A stretch of 64,000 nt of DNA from Kuenenia sp039794105 (GCF_039794105.1 NZ_JBDIWA010000017.1:7330-71329), one strand, 5' to 3'; numbered from the stretch's first letter, positions 1 through 8,492 are shown. Notes: generated by a model from the sequence alone, not told the origin. Program-made: numbers and translations.

Positions 1-1370
1 TTCATATTGAATGCTTTATTTTGCTGATATGATTGCCTGTTTAAAATAAATGAGGAATAATCCTTTAAAAAACATTTCAGCCGTTGATGTTTATCCGTAT
101 GAAGAATGATATCGCGCGTATTCATATCTTGTCTGACAATACCGAACGGAGATATTTCCTCTATAAACACCTTTATCGTTCGCATCAAAATTGCTAAATC
201 ATCGTTCGAAGAAAGATGCTGGTCTATTGGCGTCCAGTTATCCGGCAGTTGATAAATGAAAAATTCGTCTTTTGACCATCCGGATGATATTCTCTTAAAT
301 ATCCCCACCGGAACGGGTACGTTAATTCTTAGCGCAAACAAGGCATTCGCATACTTCCACAAATCTAGTGCGCTGCGAAATCGTTTTTGGCATGAAGGCA
401 TTTTTGTAAACCGTACTATCTGATATTGATTGGTCTGCGCTGTACCATTAACCATTTGGTCTGTCTTCGCTAATAGTATCCGTATCGTTTCCAGAGAATA
501 TGCTTTTCTATACCTGCCAAAAAATCCGGCATTTTTAAAAATGCCAAATTTTCGATTCTCATGAACACATTGCTGCACAAACTTTTTCGAATCCTTTTTT
601 TGCAATGTGAATGTCAGTGATTCAATTCGTTTTGCCAGTTTTTTGCAGTATGCATAATCACCTCCGGCGTATGTCATGAGAAAACGAAGACGCTCCGTAT
701 TACAGAACATCCCTTTTGTTCTATTCAACTTTGCCAGATACAAAATACTTTGTTTTTCCAAAAGACTCCCGCGTTGTATTGATACCCTTTCAAAATCAAT
801 TAAAATAATCCTTGTGTCCTCATCACGCTTAAAAACTAAGAAATTATTTAACGAATAATCATCCTGTTTTACGCCGGAATCATGAATAATTCTTGATAGT
901 TTGCCAAATTCTTTTAAAACTGCCCTTCGCTCTGCAAAACAATTATTGTCTCTGAAATAATCGTTTAAGGTATAAGAATTTTCGATCTTTTTTATGACAA
1001 GGTATGATTTTTTAATGAAAAAACATTTTTGTTCGCCAAACGCAACAGGTACTTCCACAGGAACACCCTTTGAAGCGGCAAGGTACGTCATATAAAACTC
1101 CCTAAATGCCTTGGTTCGTTTAAACAGTTGCTTCAATTGCTGAAATATTGAAGGATATTTATAAATCTTAAGAATAAAGTTATATGCTTCATCCGATTTA
1201 ACAGCTTCAAACCCGGCAAGTATTTTAAACCTATCTTCTCTATTAATTTTGATCGGGGTATGATTGTTTAGCGTTTTAAGATGTTTGAGGTGTGATATAA
1301 GGAAAGTACACTGCTCATGTACCAGCCATCGGATGTTGCTTTCTGTATAGGATATATATTCTTTGAACAT
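1..1370 (-). CDS. WaaP/KdkA-like lipopolysaccharide kinase, C-terminus cut by window edge
   Basis: An uninterrupted minus-strand frame of 456 codons starts at the ATG at 1370, preceded by the AG-rich GAAAGAAAG, and leaves the window without a stop. Visible kinase features are FILKIYKYP (about residues 65-73, possible ATP-binding Lys69), HDSGVKQDDYSLNNFLV (163-179, catalytic-loop type with D170/D171 and N176) and IDFERV (191-196, DFG-equivalent metal site). This pattern is that of the Kdo/heptose kinase (WaaP, KdkA) family, which phosphorylates the inner core of LPS. Residues about 310-456 resemble a second, weaker kinase-like lobe (VRQDMNTRDIIL at 412-423, KDYSSF at 436-441), suggesting a tandem or pseudokinase arrangement. 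It is divergent from the gene at 1453. The fold is likely; the substrate is inferred. Confidence 0.72.
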   Translation of the reverse strand, partial: MFKEYISYTESNIRWLVHEQCTFLISHLKHLKTLNNHTPIKINREDRFKILAGFEAVKSDEAYNFILKIYKYPSIFQQLKQLFKRTKAFREFYMTYLAASKGVPVEVPVAFGEQKCFFIKKSYLVIKKIENSYTLNDYFRDNNCFAERRAVLKEFGKLSRIIHDSGVKQDDYSLNNFLVFKRDEDTRIILIDFERVSIQRGSLLEKQSILYLAKLNRTKGMFCNTERLRFLMTYAGGDYAYCKKLAKRIESLTFTLQKKDSKKFVQQCVHENRKFGIFKNAGFFGRYRKAYSLETIRILLAKTDQMVNGTAQTNQYQIVRFTKMPSCQKRFRSALDLWKYANALFALRINVPVPVGIFKRISSGWSKDEFFIYQLPDNWTPIDQHLSSNDDLAILMRTIKVFIEEISPFGIVRQDMNTRDIILHTDKHQRLKCFLKDYSSFILNRQSYQQNKAFNM

Positions 1371-1452
1371 TGTCTTTCTTTCGTTATAATTATGATAATT
1401 TATTGTTTCCACCGCTGAAATTCAAGATTTTTTATCTTTATAAACACAAAGG

Positions 1453-2181
1453 ATGAATATATTTTTATCGCATACCACCAACAACGCTCAAAAGATAATA
1501 CAAAAAGCTTTGGAGCAAAACCGGCATGAACTGTTAGAGCCGGAAGCAAAACAACTCCTCGGAACATACGGAATCGTTACTACCAGATTTTTAGTTGCCT
1601 CATCTGCCCGTGAAGCAATCCAGGCTGCAAATTCCATAAAATACCCTGTCGTTCTTAAGATCATATCGCCAGACCTCAGCCACAAAACGGATGCAGGTGG
1701 AGTAATGTTAAACATACAAAATGATAAAGAAGTTGAGGTTGCATACGAAAAAATCTTTAAAAACGTTAGTAAAACTGTTCCGGATGCAAGGATACACGGA
1801 ATTCTCGTGGAAGAAATGTCAACTCCCTCAACCGAAATTATTGTAGGCGGCCTGAGAGATCCGCAATTCGGACCGACAGTGATGTTCGGGATGGGAGGTA
1901 TTTTTGTTGAACTTTTTAAGGACGTTTCCTTTCGTATCGCTCCCGTAGAAGATTACGAAGCGCTTGACATGATTCGCGAAGTAAAAGGCGCCAGACTTTT
2001 AAGCGGATTCAGAAATGCAGCTCCACTGGATATTTCAGAAATATGCCATATCATTATTCGGGTATCAGATATTTTGGTTTCTCTGGAGGAAATTAAAGAA
2101 ATAGATATTAACCCCATTCTTATTTACCCGAAAGGGACAAAAACCGTTGACGCAAGAATTGTCTTATCTAAAAAGGAGTAA
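1453..2181 (+). CDS. ADP-forming acyl-CoA synthetase beta-subunit-like ATP-grasp protein
   Basis: This 242-residue protein matches the ATP-grasp beta subunit of NDP-forming acetyl/acyl-CoA synthetases, which interconvert acyl-CoA plus ADP and phosphate with free acid plus ATP. Visible motifs are SHKTDAGGV (76-84), VGGLRDPQFGP (131-141), GMGGIFVEL (146-154) and the C-terminal EIDINPILI (216-224). The family core normally begins near IIQKAL (residue 15), so the first 14 residues may be an extension. No alpha (CoA-binding) subunit lies next to it; it would have to be encoded elsewhere. A ribosome-binding AAAGG almost touches the ATG, which is unusual and leaves the exact start uncertain. It is followed after 9 bp by hflX, whose ribosome site lies inside the end of this gene, so the two are probably co-transcribed. 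Confidence 0.82.
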   Translation: MNIFLSHTTNNAQKIIQKALEQNRHELLEPEAKQLLGTYGIVTTRFLVASSAREAIQAANSIKYPVVLKIISPDLSHKTDAGGVMLNIQNDKEVEVAYEKIFKNVSKTVPDARIHGILVEEMSTPSTEIIVGGLRDPQFGPTVMFGMGGIFVELFKDVSFRIAPVEDYEALDMIREVKGARLLSGFRNAAPLDISEICHIIIRVSDILVSLEEIKEIDINPILIYPKGTKTVDARIVLSKKE

Positions 2182-2190
2182 ACTGATTAC

Positions 2191-3486
2191 GTGAAATTAA
2201 AAGATACTAGTTTTTCTGTCAGGGCAGAACGTGCTATCCTGTTCAGAGCGCTTTCTTATCCCAATACTATTGACCTTGATGAAGAACCTTTGGAAGAGTT
2301 AAGCAGATTGGCAAAAACTGCAGGAGCAAACGTAATTTATACCGTAATCCAAAAAAGAGCGCACATAGATCCATTGTATTATATTGGAAAAGGAAAGGCG
2401 CAAGAGCTGCAAAAAATAGCGGTTGAAATGGATGCAGATGTCCTCATTTGTGACGATAACCTTACCCCCGCTCAGGTAAAAAATTTGGAAAAAATCATTG
2501 AAAAAAAGGTAATTGACCGCAGCGAATTGATATTAGACATATTCGCCACAAGGGCAAAGACCCACCAGGCAAAACTTCAGGTAGAATTAGCTCAGTTGGA
2601 ATACACAAAACCAAGACTTAAACGGATGTGGACACATCTTTCACGAATTGAAGGAGGAATAGGCACAAGGGGACCAGGAGAAAAACAACTTGAAGTAGAT
2701 AATCGTATTGTTTCAAGAAAAATCCATGACCTTAAAAAACGATTGGATGAAATAGAGAAACGGCAACAGAGAGTAGTTGCTTCAAGAAAAGAATTCTCTA
2801 CCGTATCCATCGTCGGTTACACCAATGCCGGAAAATCTACCCTAATGAACGCCCTAACCGATGTCGACGCCCTGGTAGAAGACAAACTCTTTGCCACATT
2901 AGATACAAAAACAGGTATATGCAAACTTGAAAATTCCAAAAATATTCTTATCAGTGATACTGTTGGGTTTATACAAAAATTGCCGCACTATCTAGTTTCA
3001 TCATTCAAGGCAACGCTCGAAGAAACCCGAAACGCAGATATTTTATTGCATGTAGCGGATATCAGCTCCCCACACATTCATAAACAAATAGAATCCGTAA
3101 ATATTGTATTAAAAGAACTCGAATGTGAAAAAAAACCAACAATCATTGTATTGAATAAAATCGATGCACTGAAAGATGAATCTGTTATCCCTTTACTGAA
3201 AAATCGATATATGAATTGTATTGTCATTTCTGCTAGAAAAAACCAGGGAATACAGGAGTTAAAACAAAAGATTGCCGAAATACTGGAAAAGAAACTTCTC
3301 AATATAGAACTCTCATGCAGTCAGGAAAATGGCAAATTAATAGCAGCCCTTCATGAAAATGCCCACATTCTCAATCGCAAATCAGATGACCACCGATTCA
3401 CATTCCATCTGCTGATCGAAGATAAGTTCCTCAGTAAATTACTGAAGATGCATGATGATATTCAAATAAAGGAATTAGTCCCTTAG
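2191..3486 (+). CDS. hflX: HflX ribosome-associated GTPase
   Basis: HflX is a GTPase that binds the large ribosomal subunit and rescues or splits stalled ribosomes. The 431-residue protein has the HflX N-terminal nucleotide-binding region (residues 1-150, with YYIGKGKAQEL near 63-73), the diagnostic linker GIGTRGPGEKQLE (157-169), a coiled-coil helix (170-200), and a GTPase domain with G1 GYTNAGKST (209-217), G3 DTVGF (256-260) and G4 NKID (near 323-326). Length is normal for the family. The start is GTG at 2191, with AAAAGGAG at 2171-2178 overlapping the stop region of the upstream ATP-grasp gene. It converges on lgt with an 10 bp gap. Confidence 0.96.
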   Translation: MKLKDTSFSVRAERAILFRALSYPNTIDLDEEPLEELSRLAKTAGANVIYTVIQKRAHIDPLYYIGKGKAQELQKIAVEMDADVLICDDNLTPAQVKNLEKIIEKKVIDRSELILDIFATRAKTHQAKLQVELAQLEYTKPRLKRMWTHLSRIEGGIGTRGPGEKQLEVDNRIVSRKIHDLKKRLDEIEKRQQRVVASRKEFSTVSIVGYTNAGKSTLMNALTDVDALVEDKLFATLDTKTGICKLENSKNILISDTVGFIQKLPHYLVSSFKATLEETRNADILLHVADISSPHIHKQIESVNIVLKELECEKKPTIIVLNKIDALKDESVIPLLKNRYMNCIVISARKNQGIQELKQKIAEILEKKLLNIELSCSQENGKLIAALHENAHILNRKSDDHRFTFHLLIEDKFLSKLLKMHDDIQIKELVP

Positions 3487-3496
3487 CAAAATATCT

Positions 3497-4366
3497 TTAC
3501 AAGGAAGAAATATGCGGAATGTTTTTACTTGTTTTTATTCTGAACAAAACAAAAATAGTCGTTGAGACAACAAATAGTATAATGCTTATAATCTGTGCAA
3601 TGGTAAAACTGTTAAAATATAATTGATTATCCCCACGAAGTGCTTCCATACAAAATCTTATAATGGGATACACCATGCCAAAGAGGAGGAGAATCTCTCC
3701 GTTTCTTTTTCGAAATTTGAAAAAACTGTTGAGAATAAAAAACAATGCTATATTTGAAAAAAAAGCATACAATTGTGCGGGATGAACCGGTAATGAATGC
3801 AGATCGGAAAACAGAATCAACCCATGTTGATAGTGATAAATAAATACCGGGCTGCCATCAACCATACCTTGACTATCAACTGTTCTGGGAAAACAAACTG
3901 CCCACGGCAGACTGAGTGAAATCTTGCCAAAACAGCATCCATTCAAAAAACACCCAATACGTCCAAAGGCTAATCCCAGCGCGGTAGATGGCACAATAAT
4001 GTCTATCACCTTTAATACTGGCAATTTTCGTTTTCTAACAAAAACTAATAGCATAATAATAGCGGCAAACAACCCGCCATAATACACCAAGCCTCCTTCA
4101 TAAATTTTGAATATATTTAATAAATTATTTTTGTAATCTTCATAAAATTGTATTACAAAAAACAGCCTTGCCCCTGCTATTCCGGCAAAAATCAGATAAA
4201 TCCCCAAATCTGTGATGGCATTGGGGTCGATATCCTCTTTCTTCGCCCTCCAGCGCGCAACGGCTATGGAAACAAGAAATGCCACCATTAACATGAACCC
4301 ATAGGAGTATATAGGTATGCTTTGGGAGAAAAAAGGGATAGGGATTTCGAATAAAATCCGTCTCAT
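3497..4366 (-). CDS. lgt: Prolipoprotein diacylglyceryl transferase
   Basis: Lgt transfers diacylglycerol from phosphatidylglycerol to the lipobox cysteine of prolipoproteins in the inner membrane. The 289-residue polytopic protein shows the family landmarks: GGLVYYGGL (91-99), the signature GRIGCFLNGCCFG (135-147) and HPAQLY (195-200), with about seven hydrophobic segments. Its start overlaps the stop of panD by 4 bp (ATGA), so both are translated from one mRNA. Substrates visible in this window include the lipobox proteins at 4857-5219 and MltA at 32145-33290. Confidence 0.96.
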   Translation of the reverse strand: MRRILFEIPIPFFSQSIPIYSYGFMLMVAFLVSIAVARWRAKKEDIDPNAITDLGIYLIFAGIAGARLFFVIQFYEDYKNNLLNIFKIYEGGLVYYGGLFAAIIMLLVFVRKRKLPVLKVIDIIVPSTALGLAFGRIGCFLNGCCFGKISLSLPWAVCFPRTVDSQGMVDGSPVFIYHYQHGLILFSDLHSLPVHPAQLYAFFSNIALFFILNSFFKFRKRNGEILLLFGMVYPIIRFCMEALRGDNQLYFNSFTIAQIISIILFVVSTTIFVLFRIKTSKNIPHISSL

Positions 4367-4725
4367 GTTGGTAGGTTTTGGAGGAGTTTATTTTTTGCGT
4401 CAACCAAAATAATCTTTGGTTTCCATCCTATAGCGTCATTGTTATTGATAAGGCAATATGCAATAATAATAACACGATCTCCAGGTTGCGCCCATCTTGC
4501 AGCTGCCCCGTTTAAGCAAATTACCCCGGAGTCTTGTTCTCCCTCAATGACATATGTTTCTACTCTTGTTCCATTATTTATATTCAAAACCTGCACCCGC
4601 TCATAATGCAGAATATCTACCGCAGTGAGAAGAGACTTATCGATGGTAATGCTTCCGTTATATTCCAGATTGGTTTCAGTTACCGTAGCGCCATGTATTT
4701 TGGATTTACACATCTCTCGCAGCAT
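4363..4725 (-). CDS. panD: Aspartate 1-decarboxylase
   Basis: PanD makes beta-alanine from aspartate for pantothenate and CoA synthesis, after self-cleavage of a Gly-Ser bond that generates a pyruvoyl cofactor. I place the start at ATG 4725 rather than the upstream TTG at 4737. A GAGG ribosome site at 4733-4736 sits 6 nt before the ATG, and this start puts the cleavage motif YNGSITID with Gly24-Ser25 exactly where it lies in the Escherichia coli enzyme. Residues expected of the family (K9, the HGATVTET strand, NGAAARWAQPGD near 72-83, Y94-equivalent tyrosine in IIAYCLI) are visible. It overlaps lgt by 4 bp. The 120-residue length is normal. Confidence 0.95.
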   Translation of the reverse strand: MLREMCKSKIHGATVTETNLEYNGSITIDKSLLTAVDILHYERVQVLNINNGTRVETYVIEGEQDSGVICLNGAAARWAQPGDRVIIIAYCLINNNDAIGWKPKIILVDAKNKLLQNLPT

Positions 4726-4856
4726 AATTTGCCTCAAAAAATTAAAAAGCCGTCATCGACAGCAAAATAAAGAAATGAAATACTCTCAAATAAGCAAAAA
4801 TGATATCATAAAATCGGTGAAAAATCACTATTGTTTCAACTAAAATTCATGCAGTA

Positions 4857-5219
4857 TTATCTTTGCCCGACAGGTGGATAGAAACTCCGAACACATATTT
4901 TTACCAAGTCCACAATTTCTTCATCTTTTAGCTTGCCTTTATAGCCTGGCATCTTTCTTAATCCATTTCCTACATGAATAATCAATCTCGAATCTGAAGC
5001 ATTATCCTGCCATTTAACATTGGTAAAATCAGGAATATTAAAGAATACTCTGCCAACAAGACTCCCTTTTCCATTCATCTTATGGCATTTTTGGCATTCT
5101 CTTTCGAATACTTCCCAAATAGCTTCTCTTTCCAGCAAGATTGTCTGTTTTTTATAACATCCCCAAAAACAGGAGGAAAAAAATGCGATGAATAAAAAAC
5201 AATATTGATAATTTTTCAT
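4857..5219 (-). CDS. Small monoheme c-type cytochrome lipoprotein
   Basis: The 120-residue precursor has an N-terminal hydrophobic segment ending in a lipobox (FWGC, Cys21), one heme c site CQKCH (42-46) and a likely axial methionine in KMPGY (Met90), so it is a class I cytochrome c anchored by lipid, probably facing the periplasm or another extracytoplasmic compartment. It carries AGGAG 7 nt before the ATG. It lies downstream of the octaheme HAO-like gene on the same strand, but a terminator (5313-5362) separates them, so it may have its own promoter. An electron-carrier role for the HAO-like protein is a reasonable inference from position only. Confidence 0.85.
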   Translation of the reverse strand: MKNYQYCFLFIAFFSSCFWGCYKKQTILLEREAIWEVFERECQKCHKMNGKGSLVGRVFFNIPDFTNVKWQDNASDSRLIIHVGNGLRKMPGYKGKLKDEEIVDLVKICVRSFYPPVGQR

Positions 5220-5312
5220 TTATTACTCCTGTAATTATTATCGTTTACATGCATAACCAAAAATCTGCTTAAGATGGAGTCCCGATTTTATCTCTGTATT
5301 GTCAAAACAACA

Positions 5313-5362
5313 ATAAAAAAACAGAAGGCATAACCTTTTATTAAGCATTATACCTTCTGTTT
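5313..5362 (-). terminator. Rho-independent terminator after the HAO-like gene
   Basis: Arms 5319-5333 and 5348-5362 form a 15-bp stem with one mismatch around a 14-nt loop. Read on the minus strand the stem is followed by a run of T residues. It lies about 30 bp past the stop of the octaheme gene. Confidence 0.8.
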
Positions 5363-5392
5363 ATTACAATACTTTATCAAAAGTCTAAAACA

Positions 5393-7168
5393 CTATTCAA
5401 CTAAACAATCAGCGCCCTCGTGTTTACATGCGGCCTTGTCCACGTCTCCCGGCTTTCTCTTCCAACCCAAGAGCAAGTCGGTATATTCACCGTGCTTCCA
5501 GAAATCGTATGCCTTATGCTTTATCCCCACTTTCTCTTCCAAAGCCTTTATTCTTCTAAGTTTGCTTGCTTCCGCCTTTACCTGAATCAACCAGCGGTCC
5601 TGCAGAAAAGCGCCTTTACCATAAGTGGCGCCGTACATTGCTCCGTGTGCCATTGCCTTGTAAACAGCATTGGTAATATACACCAGCATCTCAAATGCCG
5701 TCCGCTCTATATCGGATACATTATACATCCTGCCTTCACCACCAAGGAGGCTAAAGGTATAATGACCTGCGTAGTCAGGCGCCAAATCTTGGGGCATCGG
5801 ATCCAGCATCCCGTCATTATAAAGGTCAACCACTATTTTCATGGCTTCGCGCCATTTTGTAAAACTGACTTTTATCGCTTCGTCCATCGCCTCAAGTTGA
5901 TCAGCCGCAAATCTTGGAGAATGGCACCCTTTGCATGTGTTTATCCAACTCTGTCTGGCCTCCTTATATTTTGGGGCGCCCCTGTCGACCAATGATGTGC
6001 CCATGTGACTATTTACTGTGGAGAATTTTTGTGCATTATGTTCGCCATCTCTCATATGACAATATGCACACGTGGGCGTTTTGTAATTTTCAGGTTTCAT
6101 TGGTTTTGTCCAGTCCCACGTATGCTGCTCCGACTCATAAATCATACCATGATAGGATTCCCTGTACATTTCGTATTCATAATGATCCAAACCTGTGTGG
6201 CAAATACCGCAATTGTTTGGTTTTCTTGCTTCAGCTAAGGAAAAATCATGCCTGGTATGACATCCATCACACCTGTTCTCCGCTATCCCATGACATGTAG
6301 CACAGGCGGTCACCTCGGCTGCAGGTTTTGCAATCTGCCACGGGGCTTCGATTGTACTCACATGAAAGGCATAGGTGTGCGAAGCCATTGCCCCCCCACG
6401 ATGCCCTTCTTTTTGCTCCGGATGGCACTCCCCGCAGTGTTGCCATGAAGGCATGTATAATTGTTGGTGATTGTTGCCATGGCATTTATCGCAGCCAACC
6501 ACCTGTTCTACTGCAGCATGTTTACTCTTCTTCCATTGAGCTACAATACCAGGGGTCTGGATCGTATGGCACATAAGACATTCCCCGTGCGTGAATTCAC
6601 CTCCAATTGCCTGGTTTGGTGTATAATAATGATCAGGATCGTACCATCTCATAAGAGGTAAAAAACTAAATAATTTCCCAAATTTACCTTCGCCCGGCAA
6701 TAATTCCTTTGGCGGCGTATATGTCGCTGTTAAACCTAAATGATACACATCTCCGGAGTTGTCTGGCCCGATTTTCTCTCCGGTAAGTTCGGAAATAATT
6801 TGTTGTATGGTTCTGGCATCTTTAGGATGAGTGTCAGCCGCATCTTCTTTGACGACAGGGGCATGTTTTTCTTCCTGTTTTTCAGAAACAGGAGGTTCTG
6901 CTTTTTCTTCTGGTTTTTCCTGCTTCACAATTTCTTTTTTCTCTTCTTTTGGAGTCGCAGTTTTTTGTTCGGTTTTTGTATCTTTTATCTCTGCAGTAGC
7001 ATCCCTTTTTTCTGATTTTTCAGATTTGGAAGAAATTTTTTCTTTTTTTTCTTTCTTTTCCTTTATGTTAATTTCCGCATCTGCATGTACCTGCCTGAAA
7101 CCAAACTGTGCGCCAAGAAAAAGTATGAACAGGCACATAACCACTGCGACTTTTAAAAATTTATACAT
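5393..7168 (-). CDS. Octaheme c-type cytochrome, hydroxylamine oxidoreductase (HAO) family, with charged N-terminal extension
   Basis: HAO-family proteins oxidise hydroxylamine or hydrazine, or reduce nitrite or NO, outside the cytoplasm. This 591-residue precursor has a signal peptide (cleavage probably after VHA, residue 29) and eight CxxCH heme sites at 197, 226, 245, 289, 300, 320, 367 and 412, the count and spacing of the HAO family. The fourth (CATCH, 289-293) would be the active-site heme by order. The C-terminal helix region (SDIERTAFEMLVYITNAVY, 485-503) carries tyrosines, but I cannot tell by eye whether the heme-crosslinking Tyr of oxidative HAOs is conserved. Residues 32-118 are an odd Lys/Glu/Pro-rich low-complexity spacer between signal peptide and heme domain. 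A strong AAAGGAGG lies 8 nt before ATG. It ends an operon containing DUF2249, cupin and DUF1858 proteins. Confidence 0.9.
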   Translation of the reverse strand: MYKFLKVAVVMCLFILFLGAQFGFRQVHADAEINIKEKKEKKEKISSKSEKSEKRDATAEIKDTKTEQKTATPKEEKKEIVKQEKPEEKAEPPVSEKQEEKHAPVVKEDAADTHPKDARTIQQIISELTGEKIGPDNSGDVYHLGLTATYTPPKELLPGEGKFGKLFSFLPLMRWYDPDHYYTPNQAIGGEFTHGECLMCHTIQTPGIVAQWKKSKHAAVEQVVGCDKCHGNNHQQLYMPSWQHCGECHPEQKEGHRGGAMASHTYAFHVSTIEAPWQIAKPAAEVTACATCHGIAENRCDGCHTRHDFSLAEARKPNNCGICHTGLDHYEYEMYRESYHGMIYESEQHTWDWTKPMKPENYKTPTCAYCHMRDGEHNAQKFSTVNSHMGTSLVDRGAPKYKEARQSWINTCKGCHSPRFAADQLEAMDEAIKVSFTKWREAMKIVVDLYNDGMLDPMPQDLAPDYAGHYTFSLLGGEGRMYNVSDIERTAFEMLVYITNAVYKAMAHGAMYGATYGKGAFLQDRWLIQVKAEASKLRRIKALEEKVGIKHKAYDFWKHGEYTDLLLGWKRKPGDVDKAACKHEGADCLVE

Positions 7169-7216
7169 ACTCTATGCCTCCTTTGTACATTAATTAACTT
7201 TCCTTGCTGAAAATCA

Positions 7217-7453
7217 TTACTTTTTTACTATCTCAACCTTCCAGATATCCGGTCCTTGCTCGATATATTTCCATTCCATTTGACCGGGACGCTCCGCTTC
7301 TAATTGATATTTTAAAGGTTTTGGGTCATGATCATTTATCAATACCATCATCTCTCCCGTTCTTAATCCGTCAAACGTATTAAAAATTTTTGGATGTCGC
7401 TCTCTTGGTATAATATTTCTCACGTCCAGTATAATTCGGTCTTCAATATTCAT
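7217..7453 (-). CDS. DUF2249 small protein
   Basis: A 78-residue cytoplasmic protein with the DUF2249 pattern: DVRNIIPRERHPKIFNTFDGL near the start, NDHDPKPL (40-47) and GPDIWKVEI at the end. The family has a TusA-like small alpha/beta fold and unknown biochemistry; in many denitrifiers it is encoded near nitric oxide or nitrite metabolism genes. AAGGAG lies 6 nt before ATG. The gene is 48 bp upstream of the octaheme HAO-like gene and 25 bp downstream of a cupin gene, so it is almost certainly in the same operon. Confidence 0.85.
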   Translation of the reverse strand: MNIEDRIILDVRNIIPRERHPKIFNTFDGLRTGEMMVLINDHDPKPLKYQLEAERPGQMEWKYIEQGPDIWKVEIVKK

Positions 7454-7478
7454 CTATTCTCCTTCTTAAAAATATTTC

Positions 7479-7787
7479 TTACGGTGGCGGTATAACATAC
7501 TGCAATATAGTCATTTGTTTACTTGCTTTTATTTCAAACTGTTCAACGCCTTCAAAAATTAATAACGAATCCACCTTAAGGCTACAGGTATCAGACCCCT
7601 GCGTTAAAGAACCATTGCCCGAAACCACTAAGAGAATTATCTGAGAATTTGTTATTTTCGATATAACTTCCTGGCCTTCTTCCATGCACAACAATTCCAG
7701 CAGGAGGTTGTTACTCTTAAATAATGTATCCGATAGATAACTCTGCTGTGAAAATTTTACTTTTTCTTCTAAAACTATTTTACCCAT
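7479..7787 (-). CDS. Cupin-like protein lacking the metal-binding histidine
   Basis: A 102-residue protein that aligns over its whole length with the product of the next gene upstream: both have an EEKVKF/QEKITF start, an L(L/I)CMEEGQ/MEQGQ strand and a mid-region beta hairpin ending in an FEG/PEG turn. This copy has ISKITNS where the neighbour has PPHSGN, so the likely metal-ligand histidine is gone. It may be a partner or regulatory subunit formed by tandem duplication. The start follows the upstream stop by 10 bp, and GGAGG lies inside the end of the upstream gene. Function unknown. Confidence 0.75.
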   Translation of the reverse strand: MGKIVLEEKVKFSQQSYLSDTLFKSNNLLLELLCMEEGQEVISKITNSQIILLVVSGNGSLTQGSDTCSLKVDSLLIFEGVEQFEIKASKQMTILQYVIPPP

Positions 7788-7797
7788 GTTAATACAT

Positions 7798-8103
7798 CTA
7801 CCCTCCTGCGCTTACTGCTAAAACGACCATTCTTTCAATACACTTCATTCCCCTCGAAGAACCCTCAGGTGCAACAATAACCATTCCTTTTTCCATTGTA
7901 ATTTTCTCATCATCCAAGGTAAAAATCCCTTTGCCCTCCTTCACAAAAAATATACCTACAGAATTCCCGGAATGGGGCGGAATTACTTGCCCCTGCTCCA
8001 TGCAAATGAGAGGCATTTTTACTTTCGGAGAGGCATAAAGAATATTGGGGATAAAATGATCTTTGTGGAATGTTATTTTTTCTTGCAGGTTAATATGTTT
8101 CAA
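7798..8103 (-). CDS. Small cupin-domain protein
   Basis: A 101-residue single-domain cupin (cupin_2 type): CMEQGQVIPPHSGNSVGIFF (34-53) is the first cupin motif with one histidine, and GKGIFTLDDEKITMEKG with VIVAPEG follows as the second half. Start codon is TTG at 8103 with AGAGGA upstream. In bacteria such proteins are often metal-binding sensors or small enzymes; no specific substrate can be read from the sequence. It lies between the DUF1858-type gene (about 100 bp upstream) and its degenerate paralogue. Confidence 0.8.
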   Translation of the reverse strand: MKHINLQEKITFHKDHFIPNILYASPKVKMPLICMEQGQVIPPHSGNSVGIFFVKEGKGIFTLDDEKITMEKGMVIVAPEGSSRGMKCIERMVVLAVSAGG

Positions 8104-8204
8104 TGTTTATCTATCTTCCTCTTAAATCTTTTTAAAAATTAAATTATATGTTTATCAACTATTTTTTCCGTTTGCAGATGCACAGGCTATTTAATTATTA
8201 TGTC

Positions 8205-8426
8205 TTATTTATTTTCCTTAGATGCGGCTTCATTTAGCTCCTGTACAAATTTATTAACATCCGTATTATGCATCATACATGCCAAATTTATATCCTCCGT
8301 ACCAAAAGAGGGGCAATCAAAACAACCCTTTCCAAAATACTTTGTAAAAACTTCTTTAGTCGCAGGATATTTCTTTGTAACTTCCCCTGTACTCATTTTT
8401 TTTGTAATAAGAACTTCTTTCTCCAT
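8205..8426 (-). CDS. DUF1858-type small protein with CxxC-like cysteine pair
   Basis: A 73-residue protein: the N-terminal half has TGEVTKKYPATKEVFTKYFG, followed by KGCFDCPSF (cysteines at about 33 and 36), as in the DUF1858/ScdA N-terminal family, which is associated with NO-stress and Fe-S repair proteins (established for ScdA/RIC; the role of stand-alone copies is unknown). A near-perfect GGAGGTG ribosome site lies 6 nt before the ATG. Together with the DUF2249 and cupin genes downstream it makes a set often seen around nitrogen-oxide metabolism, here leading into an HAO-like gene. Confidence 0.82.
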   Translation of the reverse strand: MEKEVLITKKMSTGEVTKKYPATKEVFTKYFGKGCFDCPSFGTEDINLACMMHNTDVNKFVQELNEAASKENK

Positions 8427-8492
8427 ATTTCACCTCCCAAAAATAATCGGATGACAACTCTATCTGCTCTTTTTTGTTTTATTTAATTGGCC

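Noticed and set aside
676..858. 60-residue plus-strand frame
   Set aside because: It lies antisense inside the LPS-kinase-like gene, whose frame runs uninterrupted through it.
5420..6661. Several long plus-strand frames
   Set aside because: They are shadows of the octaheme gene; their Cys/His-rich look comes from antisense reading of heme codons.
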